Source: Bog-756 sp963699085
GTDB lineage: Bacteria; Actinomycetota; Acidimicrobiia; Acidimicrobiales; RAAP-2
Length of the DNA: 64,000 nucleotides
Direction: 5' to 3'
NCBI GenBank assembly: GCA_963699085.1
Contig: CAVOTH010000004.1
Coordinates: 868,001 to 932,000, forward strand
Position 1 is the stretch's first letter, and the number at the start of each line of letters is the position of its first letter. Under the pieces are notes generated by a model. The model saw only the letters and a program-made list of their open reading frames with translations, searched no databases and was not told the DNA's origin. Positions 29,392 to 40,899 of this stretch are shown here, one piece after another. The translations under genes and the position numbers were made by a program.

Positions 29392-30731
29392 TCCGGTGCC
29401 TCGGGTGGATCCAGCGGTCCCGAGGGCGGATCGTGGCTGGTGCCACCACGCCTGCGCAACAGGCGTAGCCGCTCGGATACGGAGGCCTCGTGTCCGCGGT
29501 CGCTCGGCTCGTAGTAGGTGGTACCCGCCACCGCCGCCGGACGATAGTCCTGGGCGACGTAGGCATCAGGGTGGTCGTGCGGGTACTCATAGCCCTGGCC
29601 GTGGCCGATGGTGGCGGCGCTCCGGTAGTGCGCGTCACGCAGATGGGTCGGCACATCGCCCCGCGGGGCGTCGCGGACGTCGCGCTGGGCCCGGCCGAGG
29701 GCGACCGTGACCCGGTTCGACTTCGGCGCACACGCCAGGTGGACGACGGCCTGGGCCAGGTTGAGCTGGGCCTCGGGCAGTCCCACGAACTCGACGGCCC
29801 GGGCGGCGGCGTCGGCCACCACCAGGGCCAGCGGATCGGCCTCCCCCACGTCCTCGCTGGCCAGGATCACCAGCCGCCGGGCGATGAACCGGGCGTCCTC
29901 CCCCGACTCCAGCATCCGGGCCAGCCAGTAGAGCCCGGCGTCGGGGTCCGACCCCCGGATCGACTTGATGAATGCGCTGACCTGGTCGTAGTGATCGTCC
30001 TCGCCATAGTGCTGCAGACGGGTGTGCCGGGCCCGCTCCACGTCCTCGAGGGTGACGGGGCCGTCTCCGGCCAGGGCCAGGGCCACCTCGAGCGTGGTCA
30101 ATACGGCCCGGGCATCACCATCGGCCAGGCCGACCAGCGCAGCTACCGCGTCGGCTTCGGCCGTGCTGCCCTCGTAGGCCAGGGCCCGGTTGACCACCTC
30201 GCCCAGCTCCTCGTCGGTCAGCGGTTCGAGCCGCCAGAGTGTGGATCGCGAGAGCAACGGCGCGTTGACCTGGAAGAACGGGTTCTCCGTCGTGGCCCCG
30301 ATCAGGACCAGAAGGCCCTCCTCCACCGAGGGGAGCAGGGCGTCCTGCTGGGACCGGTTGAACCGGTGGACCTCGTCGAGGAACAGGATGGTTCCTCTCC
30401 CCTGTTCACCGAGCAGCTGGCGGGCCGCCTCGACCACCTCGCGCACATCCTTCACACCGGCGGTCACCGCTGACAACGGGACGAAGTGCTTGGCCGTGGC
30501 CGATGCCACCACCGAAGCGAGGGTCGTCTTGCCGGTACCGGGCGGGCCCCACAGAATCGCCGAGGTGAGCCGGTCGGCTTCGATCAGCGCCCGGAGGGGT
30601 GCACCGGGCCCGATCAGGTGGCTCTGGCCGACGATTTCGTCGAGCGTGCGTGGCCGCATCCGTGCGGCCAACGGCGCCCGCTGGGCGATGCGGTCGGCGG
30701 CTGCGCCGGAGAAGAGGTCCTGACCGGCCAC
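29388..30731 (-). CDS. rarA: Replication-associated recombination ATPase RarA/MgsA
   Basis: An AAA+ clamp-loader-like ATPase of 447 residues acting at stalled replication forks. The N-terminus PLAARMRPRTLDEIVGQSHL is typical; Walker A is WGPPGTGKTTL (about 61-71), Walker B TILFLDEVHRFN, sensor 1 IGATTENPFFQVN, Arg finger region PLLSRSTLWRLEPL. The C-terminal part (about 245-430) has QVSAFIKSIRGSDPDAGLYW, LARMLESGEDARFIARRLVI and VPTHLRDAHYRSA. The last 25 residues are a non-conserved Gly/Pro tail. It sits 7 bases after aspS and overlaps the sedolisin gene by 4. Confidence 0.96.
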   Translation of the reverse strand: MAGQDLFSGAAADRIAQRAPLAARMRPRTLDEIVGQSHLIGPGAPLRALIEADRLTSAILWGPPGTGKTTLASVVASATAKHFVPLSAVTAGVKDVREVVEAARQLLGEQGRGTILFLDEVHRFNRSQQDALLPSVEEGLLVLIGATTENPFFQVNAPLLSRSTLWRLEPLTDEELGEVVNRALAYEGSTAEADAVAALVGLADGDARAVLTTLEVALALAGDGPVTLEDVERARHTRLQHYGEDDHYDQVSAFIKSIRGSDPDAGLYWLARMLESGEDARFIARRLVILASEDVGEADPLALVVADAAARAVEFVGLPEAQLNLAQAVVHLACAPKSNRVTVALGRAQRDVRDAPRGDVPTHLRDAHYRSAATIGHGQGYEYPHDHPDAYVAQDYRPAAVAGTTYYEPSDRGHEASVSERLRLLRRRGGTSHDPPSGPLDPPEAPE

Positions 30732-30738
30732 CGGGCGC

Positions 30739-32514
30739 TCAGTCCAGCTTCGGGATCGGCTGGAGTCCGAGGTCGCGCAGTGCGCCCGGGGCCAGCGGCT
30801 TGGGAGCGTCGGTCATCGGGTCCCACCCGGACTGGGTCTTCGGGAATGCGATCACCTCACGGATGTTGTCCTCCCCGGCGAAGATCGCCACCAGCCGGTC
30901 GAGGCCGACCGCGAACCCGGCGTGGGGCGGCGCACCGTAGCGGAAGGCACCGAGCAGGAACCCGAACCGCGACGCGGCCTCCTCCTCGCTGATCCCGAGC
31001 ACCGAGAAGATACGGCTCTGGATGTCGGCCCGGTGGACGCGGACACTGCCCGAGCCCAACTCCCAACCGTTGAGGACGAGATCGTAGGCCTGGGCCCGCA
31101 CCGATGCCGGCTCAGACTCCAGGCGGTCGATGTCGTCCGGGTGGGGCATGGTGAACGGGTGGTGCGCGGCCACCGGGTGCCCCTCGTCGTCGACCCCGTC
31201 GAACATCGGGAAGTCGACCACCCACAGATACTCATAGGGGCCCTCGGAGACGGGGCGCCCACCGAGCTCGAGACGGAGGGATCCGAGCACGGAGCAGGTC
31301 AGGCGGTACTCGTCGGCCACCACCAGTACCAGGTCACCGACCGACGCCCCGGTCACAGCGACCAGACCCGACTTCTCCGCGTCGGACAGGAATTTGGCCA
31401 CCGGCGATTCGATGTCGGTGCCGCCCCCCTCGGCGCTGGTCACCCGGAACCAGGCCAGGCCCTTGGCTCCGAGCGCCTTGGACCGATCGGTCAGGGCGTC
31501 GAGGCGCGACCGGGTGAGCGTCGCCCCTTCCTCCAGCACGAGCGCCTTCACACACGGGGTGTCGAAGGCCCGGAAACCGGTGTCGGCGAATACGTCGGTC
31601 AGGTCGATCAGCTCCATGCCGAACCGGAGGTCGGGCTTGTCGGTCCCAAAGCGATCCATGGCATCAGCCCAGGTCATCCGCGGTACCGGTCCAGGTCGGG
31701 TACCGGTGGCGGCCTCGGCCGCATCGAGCACCGCCTCGGACACGAAATCGAGGATGTCCTCCTGGGTCACGAACGAGGCCTCGATGTCGAGTTGGGAGAA
31801 CTCGAACTGCCGGTCGGCGCGGAGGTCCTCGTCCCGCAGGCAGCGGGCGATCTGGTAGTACCGGTCGACGCCGGCCACCATCAGCAGTTGCTTGGCCAGC
31901 TGCGGGCTCTGTGGGAGCACGTAGCACGACCCGTGGTGCAGGCGACTGGGCACGGCGAACTCGCGGGCACCCTCCGGCGTGGGCGCCCACAACAGGGGCG
32001 TCTCGACCTCGACGAAGCCCTGGCGGACCATGGCCGCCCGCAGCGAGGCGTTGACCGCCGAGCGAAGGCGGAGGTTGGCCTGCATCTTGGGCCGGCGGAG
32101 ATCGACGAAGCGATGCCTGAGGCGGATGACCTCGTCGACCTCCACCCGGTCGTCGACCCCGAAGGGCGGCGGCTCGGCGGCGTTGAGGACGGTGACCGTG
32201 CAGTCGGCCAGCTCGACCTCGCCGGTGGGAAGGTCGGGATTGACCGTGCCCTCGGGACGGGCCCGCACCAGGCCCTCGACGGCGACGACATACTCGGACC
32301 GGACATCGACGGTGCCGGGAACGACGCACTGGACGATGCCGGTGTGGTCGCGCAGGTCGATGAACGCCAGGTGCTCGCCGTGTTCACGGCGCTTGGCCAC
32401 CCAGCCGCAGACGGTGGCCCGGGTGCCGACGTCGTCCAGCCCCAGCGACCCACACATGCGGGTGCGCATCGAGGTGGCTCCCATGGTCGACGTGGGCTCG
32501 GTTGGAGCGGTCAC
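30739..32514 (-). CDS. aspS: Aspartate--tRNA ligase
   Basis: A class II synthetase of 591 residues. I take GTG 32514 as the start because AAAGGA (plus-strand 32521-32526) lies 6 bases upstream; an in-frame ATG at 32529 is the alternative. OB-fold domain: CGWVAKRREHGEHLAFIDLR. Motif 2 and active site: FVEVETPLLWAPTPEGAREF, QSPQLAKQLLMVAGVDRYYQ, DLRADRQFEFSQLDIEASFV. An inserted GAD domain lies at about 310-420. Motif 3 is AVGLDRLVAIFAGEDNIREV. The bacterial type with GAD insertion; whether it discriminates tRNA-Asp from tRNA-Asn cannot be decided here. Confidence 0.97.
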   Translation of the reverse strand: MTAPTEPTSTMGATSMRTRMCGSLGLDDVGTRATVCGWVAKRREHGEHLAFIDLRDHTGIVQCVVPGTVDVRSEYVVAVEGLVRARPEGTVNPDLPTGEVELADCTVTVLNAAEPPPFGVDDRVEVDEVIRLRHRFVDLRRPKMQANLRLRSAVNASLRAAMVRQGFVEVETPLLWAPTPEGAREFAVPSRLHHGSCYVLPQSPQLAKQLLMVAGVDRYYQIARCLRDEDLRADRQFEFSQLDIEASFVTQEDILDFVSEAVLDAAEAATGTRPGPVPRMTWADAMDRFGTDKPDLRFGMELIDLTDVFADTGFRAFDTPCVKALVLEEGATLTRSRLDALTDRSKALGAKGLAWFRVTSAEGGGTDIESPVAKFLSDAEKSGLVAVTGASVGDLVLVVADEYRLTCSVLGSLRLELGGRPVSEGPYEYLWVVDFPMFDGVDDEGHPVAAHHPFTMPHPDDIDRLESEPASVRAQAYDLVLNGWELGSGSVRVHRADIQSRIFSVLGISEEEAASRFGFLLGAFRYGAPPHAGFAVGLDRLVAIFAGEDNIREVIAFPKTQSGWDPMTDAPKPLAPGALRDLGLQPIPKLD

Positions 32515-32592
32515 TTCTGGTCCTTTCATCGTGACCCGGAGGCGGAGTCGGAACTCCTGGGCGCCCGGGGTCGGGAGATCACGGTGCCCCGA

Positions 32593-33888
32593 TCACGAGG
32601 TCGAAGGGACGGGTCGTCCGTTCCGTGTGGCCGACCACACGGAACCGATCACCTCGTCCAGAGGCACCGTTCGCTGGTCCCCCTCGCCTCGCAACGGGCG
32701 AAGAGACACCGTACCCGAGGCAGCCTCGTCCGGACCCACGATGAGGACCCACGAGGCACCCGACTTGTCGGCCGCCTTGAACTGGGCCTTCATCGAACGG
32801 TCGTCAAAGGCCCGGTCGGCCGACAGCCCGGCGGCCCGCAGGGCGAACGTGAGGTCGCGGGCGTGGGTGCCCCCGGCGGTGTCGACGACGAAGGCATCAA
32901 TCGGTGGCGGATCGATGGTGAACACACCTTCGGCATCGCAGGCCAGGAGAATGCGCTCGATACCGAGGCCGAAGCCGATCCCCGGAGTCGGGGGCCCACC
33001 CAGCATCTCCACCAGACCGTCGTAGCGGCCGCCGCCCCCGATGCCGTTCTGGGCCGACTCCAGGGCGAACGAGGCGAACTCGAAGGTGGTACGGGTGTAG
33101 TAATCGAAACCCCGGACCAGACGGTGGTCGAGCTCGTAGGGAACGCCTTGAGCGTCCAAGCCCTCCCGTACCCGGGCGAAGTGCCCGGCGCACGCATCGC
33201 ACAGTTGGTCGATGAATGCCGGCGCGCCCTCCGTGGCAGCCCGGCACGCCGGGCGTTTGCAGTCAAGGGCGCGCAACGGGTTTGCCTCGAGCCGATCCCG
33301 GTGTTCGTCGCAGAGCTGGTCCCGTCGACCGGAAAGGTACTCGATGAGCAGGGCCAGATAGCCGGGTCGACAGGTGTCGTCGCCCATCGAATTGAGGCGC
33401 AGGGTGAACTCGGTCAGGCCGAGGCTGCGATAGAACCCGTCGGCCAGACCGATCACCTCGACGTCCAGGTCGGGATCGGTGGGACCCAGCACCTCGACGC
33501 CCAGCTGGTGGTGCTGCCGGTACCGCCCGGCCTGGGGCCGCTCGTAGCGGAAGGCCGGCGTGGCGTACCAGGCCTTCCACGGCAACGGGGGACGGTGTTG
33601 CACCCAGGCCCGGACCATCGGGGCGGTGCCCTCCGGCCGCAGAGCCAGGTGTCCGCCCTCCCCGGTCCTCGAACTCGTACATCTCCTTGCCCACGATCTC
33701 GCTGTCGTCGCCGATGCCCCGACGGAACACCTTCACGTCCTCGAAGATCGGCGTATGGGTCAGGCCGTAGCCGGCCCGCTCGACCTGGTCGGCGAACCGG
33801 ACGAGGAGCGCCTCCCACCGGGCCGACTCCGGCCAGAGAACATCGTGGGTGCCGCTGGGGCGCGCGCCGCGGGCGTCTTGTCGGCCAC
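32593..33888 (-). CDS. hisS: Histidine--tRNA ligase, two frame changes
   Basis: A class II synthetase. The N-terminal half reads ARPSGTHDVLWPESARWEAL to EIVGKEMYEFEDR, then the frame changes at the GGGGAGGG run near 33660; removing one G continues as GGHLALRPEGTAPMVRAWVQ. The rest is intact: YATPAFRYERPQAGRYRQHH (motif 2), GLTEFTLRLNSMGD, LVRGFDYYTRTTFEF and GIGFGLGIERILLACD (HisA/HisB and motif 3). The start is uncertain: GTG 33888 (ADKTPAAR) fits an rel-hisS spacing of 6 bases but needs a second frame change near 33855, with the net length a multiple of three. Anticodon-binding domain complete at the C-terminus. Confidence 0.9.
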
Positions 33889-33894
33889 GCCGGG

Positions 33895-36349
<2,455 letters not shown>

Positions 36350-36613
36350 CCCTACACGGTACCTGGACGGACCGCCGGAGAGGAACGATCGGGATACTCC
36401 ACCCCTGGTGGGCCCGCTGGGGCGATCAGTTGGGCAAGACTGTCGCCATGGCCCGCACCACTGGCGCGACGCGCGCCCGGTTCGAGCGGGCACGACCGCA
36501 ACCGGCCGGCCCATGCCCGACAACGGAGCAGGGCGCGCATCAAACGTCGCCGGGCACCCAATGGGCGTCGATACGCCCATTCCCGCCCGAGACGGCACTC
36601 GTGGTCACAGACG
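36350..36613. other. Divergent intergenic region between rel and the sortase gene
   Basis: About 264 bases separate the rel start from the first certain sortase codon. Open frames here have no conserved sequence. The region should hold the promoters for both genes, and the true 5' end of the sortase gene may lie inside it. I see no convincing -10/-35 pair, riboswitch or tRNA. Confidence 0.5.
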
Positions 36614-37747
36614 TTGGTCTCGGTTGCGGGTGTCGCCTGCATCCTGGCCGGGATCCTGCTCATCACCAACATCTACGGGTTCTACCGGCATTCCGACAAC
36701 GTGGGCGCCGCACTCATCCACCAACAGGAGCGGTCGGCCCGTCGGATCCAGTCCGCCGGCCGGTGCACGGCGTCATTCCCATCATCCCCCGCCGCCACCA
36801 CCTCGAGTGGCAGTCTCCCCCTCCCCGATACGTCGGGAGCCCCCGCGTCAACAGCCGGTCCCGGGCAACCGACGGTGTACGCGCTGTTGAAGGTCACCAA
36901 GATCGGACTGGTGGCACCGGTCGTGCAAGGTACCGACGACCCCCAGCTCAGCGTGGCCGTGGGCCACCTCCCGGCCAGTTCCTGGCCCGGCACCACCGGG
37001 ACGTCGGTCCTGGCCGCCCACGACGTCACCTGGTTCAGTCACATCGACCAACTGACCCCGGGCGACGAGGTGTCGGTGGTGACGGCCTGTCAGACGTTCG
37101 TCTATACGGTGGACAGTCACGAAATCGTCCACACGGGGACGATCATCGACCAGACCTCGACGCCACAACTGGTGCTGACCACCTGCTATCCGACCGATGC
37201 GCTCTTCTTGACCAACCAGCGGTACGTCCTCTTCACGTCGTTGAGCCGGATCCTCGACTCAGGTTCACCCACCGCGATGACCGCCAGTGCACCGGCTCCG
37301 TCGGTCCCGGCCCCGGCGGCCCTGACCGCCCAAGGACTCGACCTCGAACACAATCCGGCGCCGCTGGGCTCACTGGCACTCACCGGCTCGCCGTCAGCGG
37401 CGTGGAGCCAGAGCACGACGCCACTCGATGATGAGACGGCGGTGCTCAGCCTCTACTTCGCCGCGCTGCGGTCCGGAGAAGAAGACCAGCAGGCGTGGTG
37501 GGCGGCTGTCGCCCCGGGCGTGCCCTTCACCGAGGCCGCCCCGCTGGTCGGGGGCACCGTGACCTTCAACGCCAGCACCTTCGACCCCTCCCTCGACGTG
37601 GTCGGATCCACGCTGGTCGGGGCCAGCTTGACGACCCGCCCGGTGTTGGCCGGCAACAGCCACCCCGGGCAATACCAGATCACGCTCCAGGCAACCGTGG
37701 TCGGTGGCCACCTCGTCGTGGCCGGCTGGACGGTGACCCGCTCGTAA
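36614..37747 (+). CDS. Sortase (class E/F-like) with extra C-terminal domain
   Basis: A membrane-anchored transpeptidase. The N-terminal helix is VACILAGILLITNIYGFY, followed by a Ser/Pro-rich stalk to about residue 85. The sortase barrel (about 86-210) has VLAAHDVTWFSHIDQLTPGD (His136), PQLVLTTCYPTD (TLxTC-type Cys191) and NQRYVLFTS (Arg203), so all three catalytic residues are present. After a Pro/Ala linker a further domain of about 100 residues (about 280-377: AVLSLYFAALRSGEEDQQAW to HLVVAGWTVTRS) is present, which typical sortases lack; it looks NTF2-like. The start is uncertain: TTG 36614 is the first possible codon of the helix. A candidate substrate is encoded at 43.9-44.7 kb. Confidence 0.87.
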   Translation: MVSVAGVACILAGILLITNIYGFYRHSDNVGAALIHQQERSARRIQSAGRCTASFPSSPAATTSSGSLPLPDTSGAPASTAGPGQPTVYALLKVTKIGLVAPVVQGTDDPQLSVAVGHLPASSWPGTTGTSVLAAHDVTWFSHIDQLTPGDEVSVVTACQTFVYTVDSHEIVHTGTIIDQTSTPQLVLTTCYPTDALFLTNQRYVLFTSLSRILDSGSPTAMTASAPAPSVPAPAALTAQGLDLEHNPAPLGSLALTGSPSAAWSQSTTPLDDETAVLSLYFAALRSGEEDQQAWWAAVAPGVPFTEAAPLVGGTVTFNASTFDPSLDVVGSTLVGASLTTRPVLAGNSHPGQYQITLQATVVGGHLVVAGWTVTRS

Positions 37748-37838
37748 TCGCTCCTGAACGGCGTACGTCATCGACCGTGGCTAATCGGCACGTCGATGGG
37801 AGTCGCTCCTCGGTACAGAAGTGCGAGACTACGGGGAC

Positions 37839-38223
37839 GTGGAACTCCACCCGATCATGTACGTGGCCGACCAGTACGCCGAGCCGCGACTTCTATGAAC
37901 TGCTGGGATTTCCGCGTCACTACGAGGGTGACGAATTCCCTGGCTTCTTGGCGATACGGCACGGCGACGCCATCATCGGCCTGCAGAAGGCCTCTGCCGA
38001 GAATCCACCGTACACAGAGGGTCTGCGGTGGCAGTTCGAAGTCGCCGAAGCAGGTGAGTTCGACCAGATTGTCGCTATCTGCGAAGCCCACCAGCTGGAC
38101 CATGACGTCGACGTAGAGGTGGGCGGCGACCGATTCCGTCACCGCCTCTTGTCGGTGCGCTCACCGGCAGGCGTCTTGGTCTGGTTCGAAAGTGGAAACG
38201 AGGCCGACCCCGAGGCCGAATAG
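37839..38223 (+). CDS. VOC (glyoxalase/bleomycin-resistance) family protein, one frameshift
   Basis: A small VOC-fold protein of about 127 residues. The N-terminus reads from GTG 37839 (ELHPIMYVADQYA), then the frame changes near 37880; removing one G gives SRDFYELLGFPRHYEGDEFP. Then FLAIRHGDAIIGLQKA, WQFEVAEAGEFDQIVAICEA and LLSVRSPAGVLVWFESGNEA complete the beta-alpha-beta-beta-beta units. The metal ligands of glyoxalase I are not clearly present. No RBS stands out. It follows the sortase by about 90 bases and converges with def. Substrate unknown. Confidence 0.8.
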
Positions 38224-38242
38224 TGCCGGCGGCGAGCAGGCT

Positions 38243-38266
38243 CTCGGTGGTCACCGGCCTACCGAG
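38243..38266. terminator. Candidate bidirectional hairpin between VOC gene and def
   Basis: CTCGGT (38243-38248) and ACCGAG (38261-38266) are perfect inverted repeats around 12 bases; a competing inner hairpin CGGTG-GT-CACCG also forms. It lies in the 55-base gap between two convergent stops. No T-tract follows on either strand, so termination is an inference from position. Confidence 0.4.
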
Positions 38267-38278
38267 TTCCGGGTGCCG

Positions 38279-38892
38279 TCAGCCGGCGGCCGTCAACCGG
38301 CGGATCGCATCATCGACCGGCATGCCGGCGTAGTTCGGAAACTCCTCTTGAGAACAGAACGTTCTCGGGTCCATCCGATCGATATACAGGCGACCGTCGA
38401 GGTGATCGACCTCATGCTGGAGAATACGGGCATGCCATCCTCGAACTCGTCGGCGGTGCTCATGGCCCGCAGGATCGACGAAGTCCAAGTCGACCTCGAG
38501 GTGACGTTCTACAGCCCCCACATACCCTTTGACGCTCAGGCAGCCCTCGAAGAAGGTGCGCGTCGCATCTCCGACCGGTGAGATCCTCGGATTGATCAGT
38601 ACGTAGGGCTCGATGGGGGTCCGTTCGCGTTCACTCATACGATCAAGGGGGATCGTCTCGTGAAAGGCCGGAAGATCCTGGACGACGACGACCCGACGCG
38701 ATTCACCGATCTGCGGAGCTGCCAGCCCGACACCGGGTACCTCAGCCAATGTGGCCCACATCCGTTGAATCAATCGGCCGGTGGCATCTGCCGTGATTTC
38801 CGATGGCGGAACGTCGGTGGCACGCCCCCGCAGGATCGGGTCCCGACTTGCACGACGGAGTACTCAACGATCTCTTGCCACTCCCAACTCAA
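38279..38892 (-). CDS. def: Peptide deformylase, one frameshift
   Basis: Removes the formyl group from the first Met of new proteins. All three motifs are present: GVGLAAPQIG, EGCLSV (metal Cys) and QHEVDHLDG (HExxH). The conserved N-terminus needs one base added near 38840: EIVEYSVVQVG is followed in another frame by DPILRGRATDVPPSEITADA. Reading on gives a start at TTG 38892, whose TTGA overlaps the stop of the upstream membrane-protein gene (38889-38892). Total about 204 residues, close to actinobacterial def. A deformylase at the end of a surface-protein operon is an unusual place; it may be a second copy in the genome. Confidence 0.85.
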
Positions 38893-40899
38893 CCATCATG
38901 TCGTCTTGGCTGCATCTCCACGTCGTAGATGGCCACCGCACCCTTCCCTCTGTCCATACCCGCACCTCGATCGAGTCGAAGGACGGTGGCGGTCTCGGGA
39001 TGAAGCTGAACGGTCCCCAGCCAGAGTACGGACGGACGGTGCGATATCCCGTGACGACCACTTGGGTCTGGACCGCCGCCGGCGCGTCGAGCGAGGGAAC
39101 CCGACGTCGCGCCAACGACTTCCCCGACGTGGAGTCCCACACCTCCACGTTGCACGCCGCACTGGACGCAAGCGTCACCGTGAGCTGGTACGCACCCGGT
39201 GCCAGCTCCCATTGGGTGCCGTACAGCACGTACGCCGGGTGCCTGACTGGTCTGCACCACCCGCCATGCTGTCTTCCGGCCCGAGCCAGCTGCCGGCTGC
39301 CCGTAGCCGTCCGGGCCGCCCATGCTGGCTCGGTCGGTGACTCGACGAACTGCACACTTCCCGTCGGAGTGGCGGCCGACTTCGAACATCCAGATGTCGC
39401 CCTGCTCGAACACGAGCTTCGCATGCAGAGGCCCAGCCAGGGCGGCGATGATCCCGAGCTGGGTCTGCACGCTCGAGAGCTCGATCCCGTCGTAGGGGGC
39501 GACGACCACATAGGTCGATCTGGCATGAACCGGGAAGCTCTGCGTCCCGCTGCCGGCGATGGCGTAGCACCAGACCCGGCCGCAGAGCCGACCGGAAACA
39601 CCCTGGGACGACGATGACTTCGGCGTCCGCCGGGATCAGCTGCGACGCACGATCAAGGGCAGCTCGCGGCGGTGGGTGAGACCCGCAACCAGTTCCCGGG
39701 AACCCTGGGGATCCACACCACGCCCCACACCACGGCGTTGACCGCCAACAGCGGCAGCGACCACCAGACGGGAGCGCCCGGGCGGAAAGGAGCCCCGGAC
39801 CGCGCCGGACGGCAGCGGCGAGCGCGACCCGACATGCAGTCGGTCACACACCCAGGCCAGGGCCAGCACACTCAGCGGGGCGACGAACAGCATGACGCCG
39901 AAGTTCTCGTAGGGCACCGACCGGAGGGACGCGCCCTGTCCGGTGCCGCTTTCGAACAGGACCAACAGCGGGAGGACGGACCACGGGGTGAACAGTCCCA
40001 ACCCACCGGCACTCGAAGCGTAGGCCCACAGGGCGGTTCGCGAGATCCACAGATTGCGCAGCAGTGCGACAGGGTGGGTCACGAAGCCGACCAACAGGGC
40101 TCCCACGCCGGCCGATGCATCCGCTGCGTGGTGCCCGGGCAGAAGGTAACCGTAGTGACCGACAAAGCCCGAACCTTGGTTGCCTCCGACCGCGGAGGCC
40201 AGCACGAACCAGCCGAGTCCGGCGCCGAGAAGTGCGGCGCCGCGACGACGGGAATCTCTGCCCGCCAATATGCCCCCGAAGCCGACGGCGGCGAGATAGG
40301 TCCCGGCGATATCGCCACACGCCAGGCACAGGACGACCCACAGCGCCAGGAGTGGGAGGCGCCCCCGGATCATCTCCCGGCAGGCGAGAATGGCGAAACA
40401 GGCCGCACCGACCGACTGGTAGTGGACGTCGAACGAGACGCTCTCGTATATCCACGGGTTGACCACGAGCAGAACAGTGACCAGCATCACCGCCGTCCAC
40501 CCGGGAAGCCGGCCCGACCAGCGCGGCCGGCGGACGGCGTCGACGACCAGGTAGAGCGCACCCAACTCGCCCCCCCAGACCATCACGTCCTGGATGAGGA
40601 TCATCCACAGCGGCCCCGGCCACAGGAGCGACAGCGGGGCAAGAGGCCAGTTGATCCACTCGAAGTGGTCTTGCCAGAAGTAGCGGTGGGCCGCCGAGAG
40701 GTACGGATCGAGGTTTCCGTGGGCGATACCCCACCAGCCCTGGTAGCGGAGGGCGAAATCCCAGGTCGTCCCCCACCGCCGGTAGAAGATGGTGCTCCAC
40801 ACGATCATGGCGATCAGCTGCAGCCCCAAGACGATCCATGCGATCCGGACGGCCCGGGTCAGCGCATCGGAGGCCTCGGGGAGAGGACTCGGCGCTCAC
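38889..40899 (-). CDS. DUF2079-like polytopic membrane protein with C-terminal extracytoplasmic domain, several frame changes
   Basis: From GTG 40899 (overlapping the previous stop by GTGA) one extra C in CCCC near 40880 is removed to read EASDALTRAVRIAWIVLGLQ, then LIAMIVWSTIFYRRWGTTWD. The core (to about 39850) has 8-10 helices and GNLDPYLSAAHRYFWQDHFE, as in DUF2079/GT-C-like proteins. The end of the membrane part and the start of the C-terminal domain read across further single-base shifts (WIPRVPGNWLRVSPTAAS, then ALDRASQLIPADAEVIVVPG, then STYVVVAPYDGIELSSVQTQ). The domain ends with YVLYGTQWELAPGAYQLTVT and VTGYRTVRPYSGWGPFSFIP. At least five frame changes. The likely stop is TGA 38889. 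Probable role: glycosyl transfer or surface-polymer handling; not proven. Confidence 0.72.
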
